This document shows positions 51,047 to 59,780 of a stretch of 64,000 bases of DNA, piece after piece. The position numbers and the translations under genes are program-made. Location: contig JAFQNL010000019.1 in NCBI GenBank assembly GCA_017395935.1, positions 1 to 64,000 on the forward strand, given 5' to 3'. Positions within the stretch are counted from its first letter, which is position 1. Every line of letters begins with the position of its first letter. The notes beneath the pieces were generated by a model. The model did not search any database, was not told where the DNA came from, and worked only from the letters and a program-made list of their open reading frames with translations. Source of the stretch: Oscillospiraceae bacterium. GTDB lineage: Bacteria > Bacillota > Clostridia > Oscillospirales > Oscillospiraceae.

Positions 51047-51535
51047 ATGAAGATCGTAATCTTCTCTGACTCCCACGGCAATCAGGACAATATGCGTCAG
51101 GTGATCAGTAAGGAGCGTCCAGATGCTGTTTTCCATCTGGGCGACGGCCGGGCAGATATCCTGACAGTCATGGAGGGGCTGCCCCATGTGGATCTCTACT
51201 CGGTTGCCGGCAACTGTGACTGGCGCAGCCGGGCTCGTACCGAACTCATGGCTGATATGGACGGAGTACATTTTCTGCTCTCTCATGGCCATAATTATGG
51301 CGTTAAGGGTGGTTACCAGACCTATATGACCTACGCCCATAATCGGAGGGCAGACGTCGCCCTTGCCGGACATACTCATGAGCCCTGTCTTTGGGAGGAT
51401 GAGGGCCTTACGCTGCTTAACCCGGGCTCGGTAGGGGATTATTTCCGCCCGACCTATGCCATTGCCGAGGTGTCCGAAGGACACCTGACCCGTCTGGAGA
51501 TCTGTCCGGTGGAGGATCCACACCGTCATTTCTGA
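51047..51535 (+). CDS. YfcE/MJ0936-type metallophosphoesterase
   Basis: Phosphodiesterase-fold protein, 162 aa. Metal-binding motifs: FSDSHGN (residues 6-12), HLGDG, AGNCD, LSHGHNYG and AGHTHEP. MKIVIFSDSHGN is the canonical start; the ATG at 51047 is 9 nt after AAAGGAG, while the ATG at 51038 sits directly on that site. Monocistronic with a terminator after it. Confidence 0.9.
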   Translation: MKIVIFSDSHGNQDNMRQVISKERPDAVFHLGDGRADILTVMEGLPHVDLYSVAGNCDWRSRARTELMADMDGVHFLLSHGHNYGVKGGYQTYMTYAHNRRADVALAGHTHEPCLWEDEGLTLLNPGSVGDYFRPTYAIAEVSEGHLTRLEICPVEDPHRHF

Positions 51536-51563
51536 CCGGAGATATAAAAGGATAACATAATGA

Positions 51564-51597
51564 TACCGCAGAACACAATATCTTGTGTTCTGCGGTA
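51564..51597 (+). terminator. Terminator after the YfcE-like gene
   Basis: A 15-bp perfect stem (TACCGCAGAACACAA and complement) with a TATC loop, followed by GTTTGTAT. Confidence 0.78.
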
Positions 51598-51635
51598 GTT
51601 TGTATCTTACAGCTTGTGAAAAATGAGAAAATCCC

Positions 51636-51664
51636 TTGCCATATGTCATGTAAGGCGGTATAAT
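51636..51664 (+). promoter_or_regulatory. Promoter of the SH3b-repeat gene
   Basis: TTGCCA (51636-51641), 17-bp spacer, TATAAT (51659-51664). Confidence 0.8.
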
Positions 51665-51724
51665 CAGTTTTACCAAAGAGGGCAAGGCTTGCTCTGCCCA
51701 ACGGGGAGAAAGGATGTGTACATC

Positions 51725-52903
51725 ATGAAGAAAATCAGGATCATTTCCGGTCTTCTGGCCATGGCCCTGCTGCTTTCCGCACCCGGTCTGGTTCAGAGTG
51801 CGAAGGCGGTTTCCGCCGAAGATACCCCTGTCAGCGCTGCGACCACTGTCAGCTATAAAGTAAAGGTAACTGCCGACAGCCTGACCATTCGTGCTAAGGC
51901 CGATAAGACCAGCACTGTCAAGGGCTACCTCCAGAAGGGTGATTCGGTCACCATTATTGAAGAGGCTAAGGATAGCCGGGGCTACACCTGGGGTAAGCTT
52001 TCCAACGGTAAGGGCTGGATCAGCCTCCGCTTTACCGACGCTGCCTCCTCCTCTGACGAGGACACCTTCCAGAGCTACAAGACTACCGTTACCGCAAACA
52101 GCCTGACCATTCGCGCTAAGGCTGACAAGACCAGCACCGTCAAGGGCTACCTCCAGAAGGGTAAGACAGTCACCATCGTGGACGAGGCTACTGACAGCCG
52201 GGGCTACACCTGGGGTAAGCTCTCCGATGGTAAGGGCTGGATCAGCCTCCGCTATACCTCTACCGGCGGCGGAGCTGACACCGATCAGGATACCTCCTCT
52301 GAGGTTAAATACAAGGTAAAGGTTACTGCATCCAGCCTGCGTATCCGCGCCAAGGCCTCTGCCTCCAGCACCATCAAGGGCGGTCTGACCAAGGGTACTG
52401 TCGTCACTATCGTTGCTGAGCAGAATGGCTGGGGTAAGCTCTCCGATGGCCGTGGCTGGATCAGCCTGAACTACACCAAGAAGGTCTCTGACTCCTCTTT
52501 TGACTCCTATCAGGTTAAGGTTACTGCCGATACGCTGACCATCCGTGCCAAAGCCGACAAGGACAGCGACTCCGTGGGCTTCTTGAAGAAGGGCAACGTC
52601 ATGACCATTATCAAGGAGTCCAAGGACAGCCGTGGCGTCACTTGGGGTCTGCTGGAAAATGGTGATGGTTGGATCAGCCTGAAGTATGCCTCTAAGGTGG
52701 CTGATACACCTGTCTTTGCCCAGTATAAGGTGAAGATTACCGCGAGCAGCCTGCGCATCCGCGCCTCCGCTTCGACCAGCAGCGCCATTACCGGCGGTCT
52801 GGTTAAGGGCGACGTGGTCACCATCGTGGCTGAGAAGAACGGCTGGGGCAAGCTTTCCACCGGCGCCGGCTGGATCCACCTGAGCTATGCCAAGAAGATC
52901 TGA
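51725..52903 (+). CDS. Secreted protein with five bacterial SH3 repeats
   Basis: 392-residue exported protein. The signal peptide MKKIRIISGLLAMALLLSAPG..AKA is cleaved near residue 29. Five bacterial SH3-like (SH3_3) repeats follow, starting near residues 43, 117, 194, 261 and 332, each with the order KVTADSLTIRAKA, KGYLQKG, VTI, WGKLS, GWISL. Repeats 1 and 2 are almost identical; 3 and 5 are shorter and lack the DSRGYTW insert. No catalytic domain is attached, so it probably only binds cell-wall peptidoglycan. The ATG at 51725 opens the signal peptide; upstream in-frame codons include the promoter. Confidence 0.9.
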   Translation: MKKIRIISGLLAMALLLSAPGLVQSAKAVSAEDTPVSAATTVSYKVKVTADSLTIRAKADKTSTVKGYLQKGDSVTIIEEAKDSRGYTWGKLSNGKGWISLRFTDAASSSDEDTFQSYKTTVTANSLTIRAKADKTSTVKGYLQKGKTVTIVDEATDSRGYTWGKLSDGKGWISLRYTSTGGGADTDQDTSSEVKYKVKVTASSLRIRAKASASSTIKGGLTKGTVVTIVAEQNGWGKLSDGRGWISLNYTKKVSDSSFDSYQVKVTADTLTIRAKADKDSDSVGFLKKGNVMTIIKESKDSRGVTWGLLENGDGWISLKYASKVADTPVFAQYKVKITASSLRIRASASTSSAITGGLVKGDVVTIVAEKNGWGKLSTGAGWIHLSYAKKI

Positions 52904-52925
52904 TGAAATAAATCCGATCCAAAAA

Positions 52926-52957
52926 AGAAGCTGACCGTTAGGTCAGCTTCTTTTTTT
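52926..52957. terminator. Bidirectional terminator
   Basis: AGAAGCTGACC-GTTA-GGTCAGCTTCT with T7 after it and A6 before it, between convergent genes. Confidence 0.9.
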
Positions 52958-52965
52958 CAAACTGC

Positions 52966-53448
52966 TCAGCGCTCTTCCCGCAGCAGCAGCGATACACACT
53001 GACGGCAGACAAAAGAGCCAATGGCCGCTTCCAGCAGAGGGCGCTCCCCCTGTGTTTCTGTCATCAGAGCGGGAGAGGGGAGGCTGGACAGCGCCCTTTC
53101 CAGACCGTGTTTAAAATATTTGTAGGATACTTCCAGCTCCTGCCGGGCAAACTCTCTTTGAAGCAGTTTACGGATCTCTTCCATACTCAGTACCTGCTTG
53201 AGCAAAAAGAGCACATACAGAGAAACGACTTGTTCCCGATCATACTTCTTCCGGACAGGTGGGGAAATGACCTTCAACTTTACGTAGTTGTTGATCATTG
53301 CCGCAGTGACCGGACTGCTCTCTCCGGGATAGAAGGGTGCGACAGCCTCGTTCAGAAACGTGACCACCTGATCTTTGTACAGACTGATGGCAGGATAGTC
53401 CTGATAGCCGGGACAGCGATATGCTCTCAGTACCTCTATAGCTTTCAT
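52966..53448 (-). CDS. DUF1836 (MerR-like) protein
   Basis: 160-residue protein with a MerR-like winged helix in the middle: SPVTAAMINNYVKLKVISPPVRKKYDREQVVSLYVLFLLKQVLSMEEIRKLL, as in the DUF1836 family, which is widespread in Bacillota. The C-terminal third is helical with two Cys (SFVCRQCVSLL). Probable DNA-binding regulator of unknown targets. It is divergent from the hemolysin III gene, which may be a target. Confidence 0.85.
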   Translation of the reverse strand: MKAIEVLRAYRCPGYQDYPAISLYKDQVVTFLNEAVAPFYPGESSPVTAAMINNYVKLKVISPPVRKKYDREQVVSLYVLFLLKQVLSMEEIRKLLQREFARQELEVSYKYFKHGLERALSSLPSPALMTETQGERPLLEAAIGSFVCRQCVSLLLREER

Positions 53449-53483
53449 TCTTAATCTCCTTTCGTCTGGTTTTCTTACCTATC

Positions 53484-53511
53484 AGTATAGCAAATATGAA
53501 CGATTTGTCAA
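53484..53511 (-). promoter_or_regulatory. Promoter of the DUF1836 gene
   Basis: On the minus strand TTGACA (53511-53506), 16-bp spacer, TATACT (53489-53484). Confidence 0.75.
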
Positions 53512-53598
53512 TGATGTGAAAAGCTCTTGACGTGAGGCGTAATATAGTATAACATAGTAACGAAAACTAGATCAAAAGATTTTGAAAGGAGGATCTCT

Positions 53599-54303
53599 AT
53601 GGAACCCAATGCTCAGTGTCTGCCGTCAGTCTCTGTTCCAGCCTCCGGAAGCTTCCGGGTTCGGGATCCCTTGAGTGCTTTGAGCCATTTTGCAGGCTTT
53701 CTGCTGGCCCTGATCGGTACCTTTCCTCTGCTGACCAAGGCGGCATGGACCGGCTGCACGGTAGGGGAGATGCTCTCCCTTTGCGCCTTTATGGCCGGTA
53801 TGATCGCTCTCTACGGTGCCAGCGCTGCCTATCATACGTTCGATCTGGAGGAGCGGGGGCGCCTTCGTCTGAAGCGTCTGGATCATACGATGATCTACGC
53901 TCTGATTGTGGGCTCCTATCTGCCGGTCTGCGTCTTTTCCATCTGGGATGTCGGAGGCCGGGAACTGGCTGTCGGCGTCTCTCTGGTGGCGGTGCTGGGT
54001 ATCTGTTTCTCTCTGTTCTGGATCAACTGTCCCAAATGGCTTTCCTCGGCTGTCTATCTGCTGCTGGGCTGGATGTCAGTTAGCGCCCTTCCTCAGTTGG
54101 TGACCTACCTGCCTCGTGGGGCACTGGTCCTGCTGGTGACTGGGGGCGTGCTCTATACCATTGGCGGAGTTATCTATGCCCTGAAACTTCCCGGGCTGAA
54201 GGAGCGGTTTCCTGGTTTTGGAGAGCATGAGCTTTTCCACCTCTTTGTTCTGGGTGGTACTGCCTGCCACTATGCTATGGTCTTTCATTACCTGGTAGTA
54301 TGA
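53599..54303 (+). CDS. Hemolysin III family membrane protein
   Basis: PAQR/HlyIII family, 234 aa, seven membrane helices. The motifs ALSHFAGFLLALIG (near 30-43), YGASAAYHTF (near 73-82), KRLDHTMIYALIVGSYLPVC and the C-terminal FGEHELFHLFVLGGTACHYAMVFHYLV contain the conserved Ser/His/Asp residues of this hydrolase-like superfamily. Despite the name, toxicity cannot be inferred. AAAGGAGG precedes the ATG. Confidence 0.92.
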   Translation: MEPNAQCLPSVSVPASGSFRVRDPLSALSHFAGFLLALIGTFPLLTKAAWTGCTVGEMLSLCAFMAGMIALYGASAAYHTFDLEERGRLRLKRLDHTMIYALIVGSYLPVCVFSIWDVGGRELAVGVSLVAVLGICFSLFWINCPKWLSSAVYLLLGWMSVSALPQLVTYLPRGALVLLVTGGVLYTIGGVIYALKLPGLKERFPGFGEHELFHLFVLGGTACHYAMVFHYLVV

Positions 54304-54325
54304 GACGATCAGCGCTGTATTCTAT

Positions 54326-54352
54326 GCGGCCTGCCTTTGGCGGGCCGTATTT
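54326..54352 (+). terminator. Terminator after the hemolysin III gene
   Basis: A GC-rich stem of about 10 bp (GCGGCCTGCC / GGCGGGCCGT, with two G-T pairs) and TTT loop, then ATTTTCTTT. Confidence 0.78.
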
Positions 54353-54355
54353 TCT

Positions 54356-54384
54356 TTGACTTTTGTCTGGCAGGAGACTATACT
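54356..54384 (+). promoter_or_regulatory. Guanine deaminase promoter
   Basis: TTGACT (54356-54361), 17-bp spacer, TATACT (54379-54384). The leader of about 30 nt leaves no room for a purine riboswitch. Confidence 0.78.
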
Positions 54385-54422
54385 ATACTTACAAAAATAT
54401 GTCTTCATAAGGAGTGCGTAGT

Positions 54423-55682
54423 ATGACTGAGATCATCAAAGGCAATGTGATCCACACCACTCGTCTGGGCGAACTGACCTGCTTTGAAGGTGGCTGGCTG
54501 GTCAGTGTGGACGGTGTGATCGCCTATGTGGGTCAGACTCTTCCTGAGGAGTATGTCGGTCTGCCTGTGACTGACTATGGCGATATGCTTGTGCTCCAGT
54601 CTTTTGCTGATATGCATCTGCATGGGGCGCAGTACCCTATGCTGGCCACCGGTTTGGATCTGCCCCTTATGGACTGGCTTACTGCCTATGCCTTTCCTAC
54701 TGAGAGCCGTATGGCTGACAATGACTATGCCCGTATGGTTTACCGGAAACTGGTTCGTGAGCTGCTGGATAATGGCACTACCCGTGTGGCCATGTTTGCC
54801 TCTCTCCACGACGAGGCCACGCTCATCCTCATGGAAGAGATGGAGGCTGCCGGTCTGACCGGCTATGTGGGCAAGGTGAATATGGACCGCAACAACCATG
54901 TCCTGCTTCAGGAGACGACCGAGGAGTCTAAAGCTTCCACCCTTCGCTGGCTGGAAGGCTGCCGGAAGTTCAAAAATGTCAAACCTATCCTTACCCCCCG
55001 CTTTACTCCCAGCTGTACCGACGAGCTTATGGCCTGGCTGGGCGAGACGGCCAGAGAGCGGGATCTTTACGTCCACTCCCATCTGTCTGAGAATGACAAG
55101 GAGATGGAACTGGTGGCTCAGCTGCATCCTGACTGCAGTCAGTACTGGGAAACTTACGACAAGTTCGGACTCTGGAAAGACCATACCATTATGGCTCACT
55201 GTGTACACAGTGACGCCAGAGAGCGGAAGGCTATGCGTGATCACAATGTGTTGGCCGTCCACTGTCCCGACTCTAACAATAATATCTGCAGTGGCGTGGC
55301 TCCGGTTCGTATCCTGCTGGAAGAGGGCAACTGGGTGGCTCTGGGTTCGGATATCAGCGGCGGCGCCCATCTGCCCATGCTGGAAGTGATGGCAATCGCC
55401 GTCTCTACCTCCAAGACCCGCTGCATGATGACCGGCGACCGGCCGCTGAATGCTGCTGAGGCCTATTATTTGGCTACAACTGCCGGCCACTGTTACTTTG
55501 GCGATCAGCCCGGTTTTGCCCCGGGCAATCCGCTCCACGCTGTCGTAGTGGATGACAGCTCGATTGGAGTTCCCGGCGATCATCTGCCTCTGGCTGAGCG
55601 GCTGGAGCGGCTTTTCTACCGTGCCAAGAGCGAACATATTAAGGCTGTCTACTCTGCTGGCCGAAAGGTAAAAGGCGAATGA
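54423..55682 (+). CDS. guaD: Guanine deaminase
   Basis: Zinc hydrolase converting guanine to xanthine and ammonia, 419 aa. Amidohydrolase motifs: DMHLHGAQ (H65, H67), YVHSHLSEND, MAHCVHSD and ALGSDISGG; the GAQYP and FP.ES segments are typical of GuaD rather than of other deaminases. The ATG at 54423 is 7 nt after AAGGAG. Its product is the substrate expected for the xanthine dehydrogenase genes 4 kb downstream. A terminator follows, so it is its own unit. Confidence 0.92.
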   Translation: MTEIIKGNVIHTTRLGELTCFEGGWLVSVDGVIAYVGQTLPEEYVGLPVTDYGDMLVLQSFADMHLHGAQYPMLATGLDLPLMDWLTAYAFPTESRMADNDYARMVYRKLVRELLDNGTTRVAMFASLHDEATLILMEEMEAAGLTGYVGKVNMDRNNHVLLQETTEESKASTLRWLEGCRKFKNVKPILTPRFTPSCTDELMAWLGETARERDLYVHSHLSENDKEMELVAQLHPDCSQYWETYDKFGLWKDHTIMAHCVHSDARERKAMRDHNVLAVHCPDSNNNICSGVAPVRILLEEGNWVALGSDISGGAHLPMLEVMAIAVSTSKTRCMMTGDRPLNAAEAYYLATTAGHCYFGDQPGFAPGNPLHAVVVDDSSIGVPGDHLPLAERLERLFYRAKSEHIKAVYSAGRKVKGE

Positions 55683-55691
55683 TCTCTACTG

Positions 55692-55726
55692 GCCTGTGCC
55701 TGTATCTGTGCAGGCACAGGCTTTTT
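55692..55726 (+). terminator. Terminator of guaD
   Basis: GCCTGTGCCTG / CAGGCACAGGC, 11-bp perfect stem with an 8-nt loop, followed by TTTTT. Confidence 0.9.
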
Positions 55727-55749
55727 CTACTTCAGGAAAGGAGTCCACG

Positions 55750-56880
55750 ATGAAATTTCTCCATCTCTCTGACCTTCATCTGGGCAAACGCCTCTGCGGC
55801 GTTTCTCTGCTGGAGGACCAGCGCCATATCTTAGACCAGATCCTGACTATTGCCGGTCAGGTGGACGCTGTACTTATCTCCGGAGACGTCTATGATAAAC
55901 CGGTTCCTCCCGGTGAGGCAGTTACTCTCTTTGACAGCTTTCTTACCCAGCTTACCCGGAGGAAGAAGGAAGTATTTTTGATCCCCGGAAACCACGACTC
56001 TGCTCAGCGTCTGGCCTTCGGATCGGCCATGCTGGCTGACTCCGGTGTTCATATGGCTCCGCTCTTTGACGGAGCGCTTACCCGGGTACGGCTGAAGGAC
56101 CGGTGGGGAGATTTGTCGGTTTGGCTCATGCCCTTCCTGAAGGCGGCTCACGTCCGCCCATTCTTCCCGGACGAGGAGCTCTCAGATGCTCAGGAGGCGG
56201 CAGCTCTGCTGCTTGACCGGACAGAAGTTGATAGTCGGGAGCGTAATGTCCTGCTGGCGCATCAGTTTGTTGCCGGGGCCCGTCAGTGCCAGTCAGAGGA
56301 GGTCTCTGTTGGCGGATTGGATCAAGTCAGTGCCAGTCTCTTTGACACGTTTGACTATGTAGCGCTGGGACACCTCCATACGCCTCAATCTGTGGACCGG
56401 CCAACAGTCTGCTACTGCGGAAGTCCGCTGAAATACTCTGTCTCAGAAGCCGGACAGGAGAAGTCGGTCCTGCTGGTCACACTGGAAGAGAAAGGGAAGG
56501 TCTCTGTTGAAGCTATCCCTCTGATCCCCAAACGGGATCTGCGAATCCTCCGGGGCAGCTACGACCGGCTAACCTATCGGGAATTCTATTCCGAACTGGA
56601 CTTGGACTGTTACTACCATATCACCCTCACCGACGAGGAGGATATCCCTCAGGCAATGGCTCGACTCCAGACCATCTATCCCAACCTGCTTAGTATCGAC
56701 TATGACAATCGCAGAACCAGAGGGCAACTGGACGGGGATCTCATCCGGGATCAGGAAGAGACTGACCCACTAAAGCTGTTGGCTGCCTTTTATCTGCAGC
56801 GCAACGGACAGGAGATGACCGGGAGTCAGCTGGAACTGGCCAGCCGCCTGATGGGCCAGATTGAGGAGGAAGAAGGATGA
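55750..56880 (+). CDS. sbcD: Exonuclease subunit SbcD
   Basis: Nuclease half of the SbcCD complex, which opens DNA hairpins and processes ends; 376 aa. Phosphoesterase motifs: HLSDLHLGKRL (near 4-14), ISGDVYDKPVP, IPGNHDSAQRL, LLAHQFVAG and ALGHLHTPQ. The ATG at 55750 follows AAAGGAG. The stop overlaps the sbcC start by 4 bp. Confidence 0.95.
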   Translation: MKFLHLSDLHLGKRLCGVSLLEDQRHILDQILTIAGQVDAVLISGDVYDKPVPPGEAVTLFDSFLTQLTRRKKEVFLIPGNHDSAQRLAFGSAMLADSGVHMAPLFDGALTRVRLKDRWGDLSVWLMPFLKAAHVRPFFPDEELSDAQEAAALLLDRTEVDSRERNVLLAHQFVAGARQCQSEEVSVGGLDQVSASLFDTFDYVALGHLHTPQSVDRPTVCYCGSPLKYSVSEAGQEKSVLLVTLEEKGKVSVEAIPLIPKRDLRILRGSYDRLTYREFYSELDLDCYYHITLTDEEDIPQAMARLQTIYPNLLSIDYDNRRTRGQLDGDLIRDQEETDPLKLLAAFYLQRNGQEMTGSQLELASRLMGQIEEEEG

Positions 56881-59636
56881 GACCTGTAAAACTGACCATC
56901 TCTGCCTTTGGGCCCTATGCCGGACAGGTGGTGCTGGATCTTGATCGGCTGGGTGAGGAGGGGCTGTACCTGATCACCGGAGATACCGGAGCAGGAAAGA
57001 CGACCATCTTTGACGCTATCATGTTTGCTCTCTACGGCAGAGCCAGCGGCGATCAGCGGGAGGGTGTTATGCTGCGCAGCAAGTATGCCCAGCCGGATAC
57101 TCCTACTTTCGTGGAGCTGGAATTTCTCTATCGTGGTGAGCGCTACCTGATCCGCCGGAATCCAGCCTATACCCGGGCAAAAAAGCGGGGCAGCGGACTT
57201 GCCAGCGAGCCGGCTAACGCTGTCATGTACTTTCCGGATGGCCGGCCACCGGTAACAAAAGTCGAAGAAGTAAGCCGGGCGGTTACTGCCCTACTGGGCT
57301 TAGACCGAAACCAGTTCTCTCAGGTCTCTATGATTGCGCAGGGAGACTTCCTTAAATTGCTTCTGGCCAAGACGGAAGATCGCAGTGCCATTCTCCGTCA
57401 GCTTTTCCATACCCAGCATTACCAGCGGTTTCAGGAGCGAATGGCCGAAGAAAAAAACGAACTGGACCGGCAGATTAAGTCTCTGGAGTCAAGAATCTCC
57501 ATGCTGGTAACCGAGCTGGAACCGCCCGAAGAGGAAGGACTGCGTCAGCTTCTGGCGCAGGAGAAAGCGCGAAAAGCTCACGATGACACAGACCGGCTGA
57601 CCGAATTGGCAGAACAACTCTGTCAGGCAGACCTCCTCGCCCTCAAGGAGACGGAAGAAACACAGAAAGCTGGGGAGAGGACGCTTAATGAACTGATCGC
57701 GCAGCTGGATCGGGCAAAGCAGCAGCAGAAGCAGCTGTCAGAAAAGATCCGCACAGAGCGGGCACTGTCCAAGGCAGCCTATGAACTGGCGGAAGCGGGG
57801 AAAGAGCTGGAAGAAGCCGAGGCGACTCAGCCGAGACAGCAACAGCTGTTCACCGCTGCCGCAGCCCTGAAGCAGCAACTGTCCCGCTATCAGCAGATGG
57901 AGCAGGAGCGTCAGAAGCTCCGTCGGTCCAGCGCCGCAGCCGAAAAAGCGGCAGAAGAACAGAAAAGGGCCCAAAATGACCTCACGGCCTGCCAACTGGC
58001 GCTGGATACCCAGCGCCGGGAACTGGAGAGCTTTTCCGGTTCGGATGAAGACTGGTCCCGTCTGGAGCTAGAGGGGCAGCGTCTGCGGACTGAGCTGGAC
58101 AGCTGCCGTCGGGATCAGTGCCGCTGGAGTGAACTGAAATCGCTGAAAACCGATCTGGACCAAGCCCAGCAGAATTATATCGCCCTTCGGGACCGAACGG
58201 TTCGGATGCAGGCGGATCATGCCCGCCGAGAACGGCTCTTTTATGACAGTCAGGCAGGCCTTTTGGCTCAGCTGCTGCTGCCCGGCCAACCATGTCCTGT
58301 CTGTGGCGCTGTGGAGCATCCAATGCCAGCCCATCCGGTGCCCTCTGCCCCGACTCAGGAGGAACTGGATCAGCAAAAACAGGCGCTGAACGAGGCGGAG
58401 AAAAAGACGGCCGATGCCAGCAGCAGAGCAGCTTCTCTGCTGGGCCAATACCAAACCGGGCTGGAAGAGCTGATTCATAGCCTGAATCCTTCCCGACCTG
58501 AAGAGATTGGTTCGCTCCTGCAGACAAGGCAGGAAGATCTGTCGCAGAGACTGCATATTCTCCAGAGAGAGCTGAAACAGTCCGAAGAGAGGCGCCGCCG
58601 CCGAGACGAACTGCAAAAAACACTGCCCCAGCTGGAGCGCCGTCGGGAAGAGCAGTCTGTGCGTCTGCAGCAGTGCCGGCTGGATCAGGTTCGGATTGCA
58701 GCTGAGAAGCAGGCAGGCGAGCAGGCCCTTTCTGCACTCGCTTCCCAGCTTGCCTATCCCAGCCAGCAGCAGGCAGAGGCCGCCCTGGACCGGATGGAGC
58801 GGGAAGAGAAAGCGCTTGCCGCGCAGCTGGCGAGCGCTAGAGAACGCAGTCACCGGGCGCAGCTGGAGCATCAGGGCCTTGCCGGCCAGCTTCAGGCCCT
58901 TAACAGTCAGCTGGATCAGGAAGCTATGCTGGACGCCTCTCTGCTCCAGCAGGAGAAGAAGGCTCTGGATGCACAGCAAAAGACTCTTACCGCCCGTCGG
59001 GACCAGCTTCGCCTCCATTACGATCAAAATGCCCGTATTCTCAAGCAGTTGACCGAGACCGGTAGCCAGCTCCGCGATCTGAAAGAGAATGCACGATGGG
59101 TCCGCCAGCTGTCCGATACAGTTAATGGCAGACTCTCTGACCGAAAGGTGACATTGGAGACCTACGTCCAGATGACCTGGTTTGACCGTATTCTGGCCAA
59201 CGCCAGCCTCCGGCTGATGAAAATGACCTCCGGCCACTACGAGCTACGCCGTCAGGAGGATCCTGACAACCGGCAGGCTAAGAGCGGACTGGAAATCGAA
59301 GTGGTGGACCACTATAACGGCTCTGCCCGCAGTGTACGAACTCTTTCCGGTGGCGAGAGCTTTCAGGCCTCGCTGGCACTGGCGCTGGGCCTCTCTGATG
59401 AGGTGCAGATGGCAGCGGGCGGCATCCGGATGGATACACTCTTTGTGGACGAAGGCTTCGGCTCTCTGGACGATGAGGCGTTGGATAAAGCGGTTGCAGC
59501 ACTCAGCGAACTCAGTGCCGGCAGCCGTCTTGTGGGGATTATCTCTCATGTGACCGAACTGAAGGAACGCATTGACCGGAAGATCCTCGTAACCAAAGAG
59601 CGTCAGGGTGGCAGTAAAGCTCAGATTCGGTGCTGA
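56877..59636 (+). CDS. sbcC: Exonuclease subunit SbcC
   Basis: SMC-like ATPase partner of SbcD, 919 aa. Walker A GDTGAGKTTIFDAIMFALYG (about 34-53), two long coiled coils (about 180-440 and 500-760) separated by a zinc-hook motif CPVCG (C473, C476), then the C-terminal lobe with the ABC signature TLSGGESFQASLALALGLSDEVQ and Walker B LFVDEGFGSLDD. Full length for Bacillota. Coiled-coil composition (Gln/Glu/Arg/Ala) explains the long open frames on the opposite strand. Confidence 0.95.
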   Translation: MRPVKLTISAFGPYAGQVVLDLDRLGEEGLYLITGDTGAGKTTIFDAIMFALYGRASGDQREGVMLRSKYAQPDTPTFVELEFLYRGERYLIRRNPAYTRAKKRGSGLASEPANAVMYFPDGRPPVTKVEEVSRAVTALLGLDRNQFSQVSMIAQGDFLKLLLAKTEDRSAILRQLFHTQHYQRFQERMAEEKNELDRQIKSLESRISMLVTELEPPEEEGLRQLLAQEKARKAHDDTDRLTELAEQLCQADLLALKETEETQKAGERTLNELIAQLDRAKQQQKQLSEKIRTERALSKAAYELAEAGKELEEAEATQPRQQQLFTAAAALKQQLSRYQQMEQERQKLRRSSAAAEKAAEEQKRAQNDLTACQLALDTQRRELESFSGSDEDWSRLELEGQRLRTELDSCRRDQCRWSELKSLKTDLDQAQQNYIALRDRTVRMQADHARRERLFYDSQAGLLAQLLLPGQPCPVCGAVEHPMPAHPVPSAPTQEELDQQKQALNEAEKKTADASSRAASLLGQYQTGLEELIHSLNPSRPEEIGSLLQTRQEDLSQRLHILQRELKQSEERRRRRDELQKTLPQLERRREEQSVRLQQCRLDQVRIAAEKQAGEQALSALASQLAYPSQQQAEAALDRMEREEKALAAQLASARERSHRAQLEHQGLAGQLQALNSQLDQEAMLDASLLQQEKKALDAQQKTLTARRDQLRLHYDQNARILKQLTETGSQLRDLKENARWVRQLSDTVNGRLSDRKVTLETYVQMTWFDRILANASLRLMKMTSGHYELRRQEDPDNRQAKSGLEIEVVDHYNGSARSVRTLSGGESFQASLALALGLSDEVQMAAGGIRMDTLFVDEGFGSLDDEALDKAVAALSELSAGSRLVGIISHVTELKERIDRKILVTKERQGGSKAQIRC

Positions 59637-59669
59637 AACCGTAATACCCGTGAAAGATCACCAATCGAC

Positions 59670-59698
59670 TTGCACTTTAATAAAAATTGTTGTATGAT
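59670..59698 (+). promoter_or_regulatory. Promoter of the xanthine dehydrogenase operon
   Basis: TTGCAC (59670-59675), 17-bp spacer, TATGAT (59693-59698), about 75 nt before the ATG. Confidence 0.72.
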
Positions 59699-59711
59699 GT
59701 TTACAAAGTTT

Positions 59712-59757
59712 TAGCCCATCTCTCAAAACGATTGTTTCTGTTTCGAAGCGTGGGCTA
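59712..59757 (+). promoter_or_regulatory. Inverted repeat in the xanthine dehydrogenase leader
   Basis: TAGCCCA (59712-59718) pairs perfectly with TGGGCTA (59751-59757), enclosing 32 nt with a further AAAC/GTTT stem. It lies between promoter and ribosome binding site, so it could be a regulatory leader. No U-run follows. Confidence 0.5.
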
Positions 59758-59780
59758 GGCAAATGGGGAGGAAGAGCTAT

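Noticed and set aside
50981..52879. A 718-codon minus-strand frame ending with the 85-aa gene
   Set aside because: Most of it is a shadow of the YfcE-like and SH3-repeat genes; only its last 85 codons have a good start (ATG 50980) and are kept as a gene.
54385..54422. Purine riboswitch before guanine deaminase
   Set aside because: The leader is about 30 nt, too short for the aptamer.
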